Below are positions 1-6,218 of a DNA stretch of 10,608 bases, one piece after another. This DNA is from an uncultured Oscillospiraceae bacterium (GTDB taxonomy: Bacteria > Bacillota > Clostridia > Oscillospirales > Oscillospiraceae), in assembly GCA_934597175.1 (NCBI GenBank), contig CAKTQR010000046.1, forward strand, positions 1 through 10,608, in the 5' to 3' direction. Positions within the stretch are counted from its first letter, which is position 1. Every line of letters starts with the position of its first letter. The position numbers were made by a program, and so were the translations under genes. The notes beneath the pieces were generated by a model that made no database searches, was not told the origin of the DNA, and saw only the letters and a program-made list of their open reading frames with translations.

Positions 1-73
1 AGCGGCACCTGGATTCGAACCGGGGACACTGCGGGTATGAACCGCATGCTCTAGCCAACTGAGCTATGCCGCC
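1..73 (-). tRNA. tRNA-Met (CAT anticodon), elongator type
   Basis: The reverse complement folds as a full cloverleaf. It has a 7-bp acceptor stem closed by a G1-U72 wobble, D stem GCTC/GAGC, anticodon stem TGCGG/CCGCA around the loop TTCATAC (anticodon CAT), a 5-nt variable loop and T loop TTCGAAT. G1-U72 pairing and the overall sequence resemble clostridial elongator tRNA-Met rather than initiator tRNA, which has an unpaired first base and three G-C pairs at the base of the anticodon stem. A CAT-anticodon tRNA-Ile (lysidine type) is the alternative, but is less like this sequence. The T stem CCCGG/CCAGG has one C-A mismatch. The window starts at tRNA position 72, so the discriminator base and any encoded CCA lie outside it. 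C34 is the base acetylated by TmcAL, which is encoded at the other end of the window. Confidence 0.93.
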
Positions 74-95
74 ATTTATCAAATGAGCAATTGAG

Positions 96-124
96 ATTTT
101 AGCAGACATAGGCTAAGTTGTCAA
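96..124 (-). promoter_or_regulatory. sigma-A promoter of tRNA-Met
   Basis: On the minus strand there is a perfect -35 TTGACA (119-124), a 17-bp spacer and -10 TAAAAT (96-101). This predicts a start near position 89, about 16 nt before the mature tRNA 5' end at 73. The -35 sits inside the inverted repeat AAGTTGTTGACAACTT (115-130). The tRNA therefore has its own promoter and does not depend on readthrough from the gene at 154-852. The call rests on motif match only. Confidence 0.75.
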
Positions 125-153
125 CAACTTTTTTCAATTTTCTCAAAAAAACT

Positions 154-852
154 TCACGAGGGCAGATACTTGGTCGGGTCGACGCTGTTTCCGTTCTTGG
201 ACATGGCGATGTGAACATGGCTGCCCTGCCCCACCTCGCACAGCGCGGTCGCTCCGACAGAGCCTATGACATCGCCTGCGCTGACGCTGTCGCCCTGCTT
301 GACGGTGGGCTTGTCGGCGAGATTTGAATAGGTGCTCTTTAAGCCGTTGCCGTGGTCGATGGTGACGGTCGTGCCGTACAGGTCATCCTGCGTGATGCTC
401 TCGACCTTGCCGTCGGACGCCGCTCGCACGACCGTGCCCTTGTCGGCGAGAACATCGATGCCGTCGTGGGTGCGCCAATCCTTCATGGTGACATCGTAGG
501 CAAGCGTCTCGACTGCGTACTTGCGCTCGATCTCGCCCTTAACGGGCCACACCCATGCGGCGGGCTGCTCGTAGGTCTGGTCGGACTTCCATGTGCTGAC
601 CACAGCGCCGTCGTCCTTTTCAACATCGGTCTTTACCTCGGGCGTGGGTGTGACCACGGGCGGGGTCGCCGGCTGCTCGGTCGGGTTTGAAAGTGAAAGC
701 CCCGGGTCAATGTCGGGCGCTTTGCCTGCGTCGGAATTGAGAGCTATGCTGACTGCCGAAACGCCAATCACCACTATACATAGTGCAAGGACTATGTAAA
801 AGCCCTTACCTGCAAAAAACTTGTCTGTCCTTTTGGATCTGTCGTTTTCCAT
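154..852 (-). CDS. spoIIQ: SpoIIQ-like membrane-anchored M23 (LytM) peptidase domain protein
   Basis: A protein of 232 residues with a short basic N-terminus, one membrane segment (about 17-37), a Pro/Thr/Val-rich linker (about 45-80) and a C-terminal M23/LytM domain (about 100-230, starting WVWPVKGEI). The zinc motifs are intact: HxxxD at H129-D133 and HxH at H212-H214. Size, topology and domain match SpoIIQ, the forespore protein that crosses the intermembrane space and pairs with SpoIIIAH during engulfment. Bacillus subtilis SpoIIQ has lost a zinc ligand, whereas clostridial forms keep them and may cleave peptidoglycan. An AGGAGGT ribosome binding site (859-865) lies 6 nt before the ATG. 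A sigma-F-like promoter upstream supports the sporulation assignment. It is a single-gene unit between a terminator and the tRNA promoter, and no clear terminator follows it. The alternative is a generic cell-wall M23 endopeptidase. Confidence 0.8.
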   Translation of the reverse strand: MENDRSKRTDKFFAGKGFYIVLALCIVVIGVSAVSIALNSDAGKAPDIDPGLSLSNPTEQPATPPVVTPTPEVKTDVEKDDGAVVSTWKSDQTYEQPAAWVWPVKGEIERKYAVETLAYDVTMKDWRTHDGIDVLADKGTVVRAASDGKVESITQDDLYGTTVTIDHGNGLKSTYSNLADKPTVKQGDSVSAGDVIGSVGATALCEVGQGSHVHIAMSKNGNSVDPTKYLPS

Positions 853-882
853 ACAGAAACCTCCTACATATCAGGTTGTTTC

Positions 883-912
883 TATTTTTGACGGAAGTTT
901 TTGCGAATATAC
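883..912 (-). promoter_or_regulatory. Candidate sigma-F (forespore) promoter of the spoIIQ-like gene
   Basis: On the minus strand, GTATA (908-912) is followed after exactly 15 bp by GTCAAAAATA (883-892). The forespore sigma-F pattern is roughly GYATA, a 15-bp gap, then GGnrAnAnTw. Only the second G of the -10 differs. Transcription would start near 875, about 22 nt before the start codon at 852. No good TTGACA/TATAAT pair is seen in the same gap. This is a motif match against the known consensus, and sigma-G, which reads similar sites, is not excluded. Confidence 0.55.
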
Positions 913-921
913 ATCCATTTG

Positions 922-953
922 AAAAAAGACGGAATCATTGATTCCGTCTTTTT
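922..953 (-). terminator. Intrinsic terminator of the feo operon
   Basis: A perfect 13-bp stem (923-935 with 941-953) encloses a 5-nt loop. Read on the minus strand the descending arm ends in a run of T (922-927). The arms are A/T-rich on both sides, so it could also work on the plus strand. It closes the feoA-feoB-small protein operon and insulates the sporulation promoter that starts 10 bp further on. The upstream arm and loop are also coding sequence: they hold the last codons and the stop of the 44-residue gene. Confidence 0.85.
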
Positions 954-1069
954 GAGCATTTGTTTGCGCATTTGGCGCAGTCGCTGCCGCAGCCCGCTCC
1001 GTTTTTTCTTATAGAGCGCAGCGCAAGCACGAGCCACACTGTGAGCACGAGTACAATTACAATTTCCAT
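935..1069 (-). CDS. FeoB-associated Cys-rich membrane protein (44 aa)
   Basis: A small gene, easily missed because of its length. It has one hydrophobic segment at residues 3-18 (rich in I, V and L), a basic turn (RSIRKN, 18-23), then four cysteines at 27, 31, 34 and 38 spaced C-x3-C-x2-C-x3-C, and a basic tail ending KRRNQ. This is the layout of the FeoB-associated Cys-rich membrane protein family (FeoB_associated), which regularly follows feoB in Firmicutes. Its role is unproven; proposals include a metal-handling or assembly partner of the iron channel. The ATG at 1069 lies 1 nt after the feoB stop (TGA, 1071-1073) with no clear Shine-Dalgarno, so translation is probably coupled to feoB. 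The stop (TGA, 935-937) falls within the operon terminator. Confidence 0.88.
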   Translation of the reverse strand: MEIVIVLVLTVWLVLALRSIRKNGAGCGSDCAKCANKCSKRRNQ

Positions 1070-1070
1070 G

Positions 1071-3080
1071 TCACAATATTATACCCGCTATCTGATACAC
1101 TATGTAAGCGGTGAGCCACGCAACGCAGCACTGGCTGACGACGACGCCGACGGTCTTGACGGTGCTGCCGAGTTCCCGCTTTATCGTCGATATCGCAGCA
1201 ACGCAGGGCGTGTACAAAAGCGCAAAGGTCAAGAAGCTGAGCGCTGAGCGCATGGTGAACATTCCCGCTATCGCTCCGACAAGGGCATCCGTTCCGACAT
1301 TGAGCAGAACTCCCAATGTGCTTATGACCGCCTCCTTTGCCATGAGGCCGGTGACAAGGCTCGTGACGACACGCCAGTCGGCAAAGCCGAGCGGCGCAAA
1401 CACGGGCGCTATCCACATTCCGATGATGCTCAGAAGGCTTGTCGTGCTGTCTGACGAGACGACATTCAGCTTTGCGTCAAAGTGCTGCAAAAACCATATG
1501 ACGATGGTCGCAACGAAGATTATCGTGAACGCACGGCGGATAAAGTCCCACGCCTTTTCCCACATGAGGAGCAGAACGCTCTTGAGCGACGGCATGCGGT
1601 AGTTCGGAAGCTCCATGACAAACGGGACTGGATTGCCGGAAAAGGCGGTCTTATTGAGCACCATCGCCGCAATTACGCCGACAAGGATGCCGCCAAGGTA
1701 CAAAAGCGTCATGACGAGCGCACCGTTATCCGGGAAAAACGCTGCGGTGAACACGGCGTAAATTGGTATCTTGGCAGAGCAGCTCATGAACGGGATAAGC
1801 AGCATCGTCATCTTGCGGTCACGCTCGCTTGAAAGCGTCCTTGTCGCCATGATAGCCGGAACGGAGCAGCCGAAGCCGATGAGCATCGGCACAAAGCTGC
1901 GTCCGGAAAGGCCGATCTTGCGTAAGAGCTTATCCATAACGAATGCCACCCGGGACATGTAGCCCGTGTCCTCCAAAATGGCGAGGAAGAAAAACAGCAC
2001 GACTATTATCGGCAGGAAGCTCAAAATGCTGCCGACACCGGCAAAAACGCCGTCGATGACAAGGCTCTGCACCGTGGGGTTGAGCCCGTAGGCAGTCAGC
2101 GCATTGTCAACGAGCACCGTGAGCTTATCTATGCCTACGCCGAGAAGATCCGACAGCCGCTGTCCGACGACGCTGAAGGTCATCCAGAAGATAAACGCCA
2201 TTATCGCAATGAACATGGGTATGGCAAGGTACTTATTCGTAAGCACCTTATCTATCTTCACGCTGCGCTGAGCTTCCCTGCTCTCCTGCGCCTTGACGAC
2301 GCACTCGGAACACACTGCCTCGATAAAGCGGTAGCGCATGTCGGCAAGCGCTGCGTTGCGGTCAAGCGCACTCTCGGTCTCCATCTCCAAAACGGCGTGC
2401 TCAATGAGCTCAAGCTCGTTTTCGCTGAGCTTGAGCGAGTTTATTATATCCTCATCCTGCTCGATGACACGGGTCGCAGCGAAGCGGGACGGAACGCCGA
2501 TGCGCTCGGCGTGATCCTCCACGACATGGCTGACGGTGTGTATACAGCGATGCACCGGGCCTGCCGAGCAGAAGTCTATCCTGCGGGGCTTGAGCCTTGC
2601 CTGTGCCGTTTCGGACACGACACGCATGAGCTCGTCAACACCGTCGTTTTTGGCGGCGGAGATGGGCACAACGGGTATGCCGAGGCGCTCGGACAGCTTG
2701 TTTATATCAACAGAGCCGTGGTTGCCCAAAAGCTCATCCATCATATTCAGCGCCAGCACCATGGGCTTGCCCATCTCTATAAGCTGGAGCGTGAGATAGA
2801 GGTTTCGCTCGATATTCGTTGCGTCGGCGATGTTTATTATCGCATCCGGCTTTTCGTCTATTATGAAATTGCGGGTAACCTTCTCCTCGCCGGAGTACGG
2901 GCGGATGGAATAGATACCGGGCAGGTCTACAAGGCTGTAGCTTTTATAGCCGATTATCTCGCCCAGCTTATGCTCGACCGTCACGCCCGGGAAGTTGCCG
3001 ACATGCTGATTTGAGCCTGTCAGCTGATTAAACAGTGTGGTCTTGCCGCAGTTCTGGTTGCCTACAAGAGCTATTACCAC
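1071..3080 (-). CDS. feoB: Ferrous iron transporter FeoB
   Basis: A polytopic inner-membrane protein of 669 residues that takes up Fe(II) with a GTPase domain. The N-terminal G domain (about 1-165) shows G1 GNQNCGKT (7-14), a switch I threonine in PGVTVE (about 34), G3 DLPG (52-55), G4 NMMD (112-115) and G5 SAAK (141-144). A helical GDI-like region follows (about 170-265), then the transport part (about 283-669), with several hydrophobic segments. It keeps the conserved pore cysteines in GFGCSVP (C405) and FMSCSAKIP (C434). It is shorter than the E. coli protein (773 residues), as is usual in clostridia. The start is GTG at 3080, since GTG-GTA-ATA opens the G1 strand directly. An AGGAGGT at 3088-3094, inside the end of feoA, lies 7 nt upstream. 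It follows feoA by 3 nt and precedes the Cys-rich partner by 1 nt. Confidence 0.97.
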   Translation of the reverse strand: MVIALVGNQNCGKTTLFNQLTGSNQHVGNFPGVTVEHKLGEIIGYKSYSLVDLPGIYSIRPYSGEEKVTRNFIIDEKPDAIINIADATNIERNLYLTLQLIEMGKPMVLALNMMDELLGNHGSVDINKLSERLGIPVVPISAAKNDGVDELMRVVSETAQARLKPRRIDFCSAGPVHRCIHTVSHVVEDHAERIGVPSRFAATRVIEQDEDIINSLKLSENELELIEHAVLEMETESALDRNAALADMRYRFIEAVCSECVVKAQESREAQRSVKIDKVLTNKYLAIPMFIAIMAFIFWMTFSVVGQRLSDLLGVGIDKLTVLVDNALTAYGLNPTVQSLVIDGVFAGVGSILSFLPIIVVLFFFLAILEDTGYMSRVAFVMDKLLRKIGLSGRSFVPMLIGFGCSVPAIMATRTLSSERDRKMTMLLIPFMSCSAKIPIYAVFTAAFFPDNGALVMTLLYLGGILVGVIAAMVLNKTAFSGNPVPFVMELPNYRMPSLKSVLLLMWEKAWDFIRRAFTIIFVATIVIWFLQHFDAKLNVVSSDSTTSLLSIIGMWIAPVFAPLGFADWRVVTSLVTGLMAKEAVISTLGVLLNVGTDALVGAIAGMFTMRSALSFLTFALLYTPCVAAISTIKRELGSTVKTVGVVVSQCCVAWLTAYIVYQIAGIIL

Positions 3081-3083
3081 GGC

Positions 3084-3317
3084 TTACACCTCCTTTTTCG
3101 GGCGCACCTCAATCTTTGCGGCGTCGTCCTTGCGGATGGTCATGGTGTAGCCCCGGAGCGATATCTCGATAGGGTCGCCGAGAGGCGCTGCCTTGCGCAC
3201 CGTGACCTCGGTGTGCGGTATGATCCCCATGTCGAGCAGGTGGCAGCGCAGGTTTCCCTCGCCGCCGACCGATATTATGACGGCGCTTTCGCCTATCGGC
3301 AGTTTGTCAAGTGTCAT
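3084..3317 (-). CDS. feoA: Ferrous iron transport protein FeoA
   Basis: A soluble protein of 77 residues with a single SH3-like FeoA domain covering the whole chain. The family pattern is visible: LLDMGIIPHTEVTV (about 27-40), where FeoA proteins have a conserved LxxMGI turn, then ISLRGYTMTIRKDDAAKI (about 52-69). FeoA is thought to bind FeoB on the cytoplasmic side and modulate iron uptake. ATG at 3317 is preceded by GGGGGAAAAT (about 3321-3330). It is the first gene of the operon, directly after the promoter at 3350-3378, with a predicted leader of about 25 nt. Confidence 0.95.
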   Translation of the reverse strand: MTLDKLPIGESAVIISVGGEGNLRCHLLDMGIIPHTEVTVRKAAPLGDPIEISLRGYTMTIRKDDAAKIEVRPKKEV

Positions 3318-3349
3318 TTAATTTTCCCCCAATGCATTTGTTCAAATCA

Positions 3350-3378
3350 AGTTTAAGGCACGCTCCATACATTGTCAA
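3350..3378 (-). promoter_or_regulatory. Sigma-A promoter of the feoAB operon
   Basis: On the minus strand there is -35 TTGACA (3373-3378), a 17-bp spacer and -10 TAAACT (3350-3355). The predicted start is near 3343. The -35 begins just after the T-run of the preceding liv terminator, so the promoter and terminator share a very compact junction. A weak dyad, TTCAAATCAAGTTTAA (3341-3356), lies over the -10 and could hold an iron-responsive operator, but it does not match a Fur or DtxR box well. Confidence 0.7.
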
Positions 3379-3379
3379 C

Positions 3380-3414
3380 AAAAAAGCAGAAAAGCTGCAT
3401 AGCTTTTCTGCTTT
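3380..3414 (-). terminator. Intrinsic terminator of the liv operon
   Basis: A perfect stem, AGCAGAAAAGCT (3385-3396) with AGCTTTTCTGCT (3401-3412), extends by two A-T pairs and encloses the loop GCAT. On the minus strand it ends in six T (3380-3385). It lies 17 nt after the livF stop. The weaker TTTCTT tail on the other side makes plus-strand use less likely. Confidence 0.88.
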
Positions 3415-3430
3415 CTTAATGCGTATGAAC

Positions 3431-4141
3431 TTATGCGCCGAGGTAGGCTTTCTTGACCTGCTCGTTTACAAGAAGCTCCGAGCCAGCGCCGCTCATGGTG
3501 ATGCGGCCGGTCTCCATGACATAGCCGATGTCGGCGGTCTTGAGCGCCATATTTGCGTTCTGCTCGATAAGAAGGACGGTCACGCCCTGCTTATTTATCT
3601 CCTTGATGATATCGAAGATACCACGCACGATGATAGGTGCAAGGCCGAGCGAGGGCTCATCCATCATGATGACTTTGGGGCGGCTCATGAGCGCCCTGCC
3701 GACTGCAAGCATCTGCTGCTCGCCGCCGGAGAGAGTGCCGCCTGCCTGCCACGAGCGCTCCTTGAGTCTCGGGAACAGGTCGTACACCCAGTTGAGGTCG
3801 TCAGTAAGGTCGTCGTTTCTCAGATACGCACCGATGCGCAGGTTTTCCAAAACCGTGAGGTCAGGGAAAATTTTTCTGCCCTCGGGGACAAGGGTGATGC
3901 CCTTGGTGACGATGGCGGTGGGGTCTTTGCCGGTGATATCGTCGCCTTCAAAGACGATGCTGCCCGAGGCGGGCTTGACAAGACCGGCTATGGCACGCAG
4001 AGTCGAGCTCTTGCCTGCTCCGTTTGCGCCGATAAGCGTAATTATCTCGCCTGCGGGGACATCAAAGCTGATGCCCTTGACGGCCTCGATGCCGCCGTAA
4101 TTGACCTTGAGGTCATTGATCTTCAGTATTGCTTCACTCAT
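3431..4141 (-). CDS. livF: Branched-chain amino acid ABC transporter ATPase LivF
   Basis: A 236-residue ATPase of the LIV/HAAT ABC importer family. From the ATG at 4141 it shows Walker A GANGAGKS (about 38-45), signature LSGGEQQ (137-143) and Walker B VIMMDE (157-162). It also has the LivF-typical LLIEQN (about 191-196), in which Q replaces the usual H-loop histidine. It pairs with LivG to power LivHM. The frame can be extended to a TTG at 4150, but the GGGGG ribosome binding site ends right at that TTG. It sits 9 nt before the ATG at 4141, so ATG is preferred. The start overlaps the end of livG by 8 nt (ATGAGTGA), indicating coupled translation. It is the last gene of the operon and is followed by a terminator. 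Confidence 0.95.
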   Translation of the reverse strand: MSEAILKINDLKVNYGGIEAVKGISFDVPAGEIITLIGANGAGKSSTLRAIAGLVKPASGSIVFEGDDITGKDPTAIVTKGITLVPEGRKIFPDLTVLENLRIGAYLRNDDLTDDLNWVYDLFPRLKERSWQAGGTLSGGEQQMLAVGRALMSRPKVIMMDEPSLGLAPIIVRGIFDIIKEINKQGVTVLLIEQNANMALKTADIGYVMETGRITMSGAGSELLVNEQVKKAYLGA

Positions 4142-4982
4142 CTTCAACAACCCCCAAATATGCGTCTATGACACGCTGATCGTTCTGCACCTTGCTCGGG
4201 ATGCCCTGAGCGATCTCCTTGCCGAAGTCGATGACATAGATATAGTCGGATATGTTCATGACAAGATCCATGTGGTGCTCGATAAGGAATATCGTCAGGT
4301 CATGCTTATCACGGATCTCGGTTATAAACTGCGCAAGCTCCTGAGTTTCCTGCGGGTTCATGCCGGCGGCAGGCTCGTCGAGAAGCAGAAGCTTCGGGTC
4401 TGCGGCAAGCGCTCTTGCTATCTCCAGACGGCGCTGGAGACCGTAGGGCAGGCTCGTCGCTATCTCGTCCTTGAACTTATCAAGTCCCTGCTCGACCAGA
4501 AGCGCCATGGTCTCGTCACGCATGCGCTGCTCCTCCTTGGCATTTGCACGGAAGGTGGCGGAGAACACATTCTGCCTGGCGTTCATGTGCTTTGCGATAA
4601 GGACATTTTCAAACACCGTCATGCTCTTCCAGAGTCTGATATTCTGGAAGGTGCGGGCGATGCCCTTGTGGGTTATCTTATCGGGCGTGTTTGCAACGAC
4701 CTTACCGAGGTACTTGTCGCCGTTTTCGCCCTTATAGTTTTTCTTCATCTTGCCCTGCGGGTGGTTGCGGACGATGGGCTCGCCCATGAACTCAACAAGG
4801 CCGTTTGTCGGCTCGTAAACGCCGGTGATGCAGTTAAAGGCCGTGGTCTTGCCTGCCCCGTTAGGCCCGATGAGCGCAACTATTTTGCCCTCGGGAATAT
4901 CCAGCGACAGGTTGTTGACGGCGACGACACCGCCGAACTGCATGGTCACATTTTCAACATGGAGTACATTCTTTTCACTCAT
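4134..4982 (-). CDS. livG: Branched-chain amino acid ABC transporter ATPase LivG
   Basis: A 282-residue ATPase partner of LivF. It has Walker A GPNGAGKTT (39-47), a Q-loop in GIARTFQNIRLW (107-118), a LivG-type signature LPYGLQRRLEIARAL (178-192), Walker B LLLLDEP (198-204), and an H-loop histidine at H236 within LIEHH. It is longer than the usual LivG of about 255 residues. Between GEPIV (67-71) and THKGIARTF (104-112) there is an extra Lys/Gly/Asn-rich stretch of about 25 residues (about 73-98). ATG at 4982 overlaps the livM stop as ATGA, and an AGGAGGT lies 8 nt upstream within livM. Confidence 0.96.
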   Translation of the reverse strand: MSEKNVLHVENVTMQFGGVVAVNNLSLDIPEGKIVALIGPNGAGKTTAFNCITGVYEPTNGLVEFMGEPIVRNHPQGKMKKNYKGENGDKYLGKVVANTPDKITHKGIARTFQNIRLWKSMTVFENVLIAKHMNARQNVFSATFRANAKEEQRMRDETMALLVEQGLDKFKDEIATSLPYGLQRRLEIARALAADPKLLLLDEPAAGMNPQETQELAQFITEIRDKHDLTIFLIEHHMDLVMNISDYIYVIDFGKEIAQGIPSKVQNDQRVIDAYLGVVEDE

Positions 4983-6211
4983 TTTGCCGCACCTCCTGCT
5001 TCGGCCTTGACCGCCTTGGCGGCTTTTTTGGCCTGTATCTTTCTGATAAGTCCGGCAAAGGAAAGCTCCTTATTTCCCATGATGCCCCTCGAGAAGAACA
5101 GCACGATTATCATGATAACGACGGAGAAAACGACCTTGCGGAAGCCGTCACGGAAGAAGGATACTTGGATGCTTCCGATTGCGCCCGAGTCGAGGAAGCG
5201 AAGCCACCACTCGGAGCAGGCAATGTACAAAAATGCTGCGATGCAGCTGCCGGAAACGGAGCCTATGCCGCCGATAACAACGATGAGCAGTATCTCATAG
5301 GTCATCGAGGACATGAACGACGACGCCTGCACGGCGGTCTGGAACATTGCAAGCAGTGCACCTCCTACACCGGCAAAGAAGCTGGAGATAACAAACGAAA
5401 GCATCTTGTGCTTGAAAAGGTTTACACCCATCGCCTCTGCCGCAACCTCGTCGTCACGGATGGCCTTGAAGGCTCTGCCGTAGGAAGAGTTTATGAGCAG
5501 GACGATGATCGCAATGGATATCATCGCGATAAAGAACGGGAATATCGTGCCGAGCTTATAAACTGTCGTGCCGAGCTGGATGTTCATATCGCTGAACGCC
5601 GTGTATTTACGCAGAAGGTTTGAAGCATTCGTGATCTTGCCAAGATTGTCCCACTGGAAAAATGCACGGATGATCTCCGCAAAGCCGAGGGTCGCAATGG
5701 CAAGATAGTCGCTCTTGAGCCTGAGCACGGGAATGCCGATGAGTGCTGCAAATATTGCTGCGGCGATACCGGCGATGATGATGCAGATTATAGCACCGAG
5801 GAAGCTGCCGGCATTTACGCCGAGGACATTGCCAATAGCCTCGGGAATGGAAAACTGGATAGCGCCGCCGTCAAAGTACTGGTACACCGAGGCGTGCTGC
5901 GCTGCGGGGATGGAGAAAATGGAGTATGCGTATGCGCCGATGAGCATGAAGCCCGCCTGACCGAGCGAAAACAGTCCGGTGAAGCCGTTGAGCAGGTTCA
6001 TCGAAACGCAAAGAAGCGAATAAATTGCGCCCTTTCTGAGCACGGGGATGAGCATAAGCGTAAACTTGCTGGGCTTAATGAAATTATCCAGCGCAAACAG
6101 CATGATGTACACGACTGCAAGTGCTATTATCGTCAGCCACATGCCCTGACGCCTTGCAAGTTCTTCCGGTGTTCTGAGGACTTTTTCTTTCTGCATGGTC
6201 TTGTTCATCAT
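4979..6211 (-). CDS. livM: Branched-chain amino acid ABC transporter permease LivM
   Basis: A polytopic permease of about 410 residues. Family hallmarks are GFTGLFSLGQAGF (about 76-88), LRLKSDYLAIATLGFAEIIR (about 164-183) and the ATPase-docking loop, which includes GRAFKAIRDDEVAAEAMG (about 246-263). The C-terminus is an Ala/Lys-rich cytoplasmic tail (last about 20 residues). With LivH it forms the membrane channel. The start is uncertain by 9 nt: GTG 6217, ATG 6211 and ATG 6208 are in frame behind overlapping GAGGTG/AGG elements (about 6212-6229). The livH stop is at 6219-6221, so any of them leaves a gap of 1-10 nt. The ATG at 6211 is a compromise choice. Confidence 0.94.
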   Translation of the reverse strand: MMNKTMQKEKVLRTPEELARRQGMWLTIIALAVVYIMLFALDNFIKPSKFTLMLIPVLRKGAIYSLLCVSMNLLNGFTGLFSLGQAGFMLIGAYAYSIFSIPAAQHASVYQYFDGGAIQFSIPEAIGNVLGVNAGSFLGAIICIIIAGIAAAIFAALIGIPVLRLKSDYLAIATLGFAEIIRAFFQWDNLGKITNASNLLRKYTAFSDMNIQLGTTVYKLGTIFPFFIAMISIAIIVLLINSSYGRAFKAIRDDEVAAEAMGVNLFKHKMLSFVISSFFAGVGGALLAMFQTAVQASSFMSSMTYEILLIVVIGGIGSVSGSCIAAFLYIACSEWWLRFLDSGAIGSIQVSFFRDGFRKVVFSVVIMIIVLFFSRGIMGNKELSFAGLIRKIQAKKAAKAVKAEAGGAAK

Positions 6212-6218
6212 CCTCACC

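Noticed and set aside
115..134. Hairpin AAGTTG/CAACTT followed by T on the plus strand, as a terminator
   Set aside because: No plus-strand gene leads into it, and on the minus strand it has no T-run; it is better explained as the -35 region of the tRNA promoter.
1057..1416. Minus-strand frame of 119 codons overlapping the 3' end of feoB
   Set aside because: It is out of frame with feoB and rich in Cys/Arg/His, as expected of a shifted reading frame; the real short gene here is at 935-1069.
2397..3014. Plus-strand open frame of 205 codons opposite feoB
   Set aside because: It lies opposite the FeoB G domain and GDI region, whose motifs are all intact; no domain or start signal is seen.
3311..5300. 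Two long plus-strand open frames (3311-4171 and 4101-5300) opposite livF, livG and livM
   Set aside because: They are antisense to genes with complete ABC and permease motifs, show no recognisable domain, lack good ribosome binding sites, and are explained by the codon bias of the genes on the other strand.
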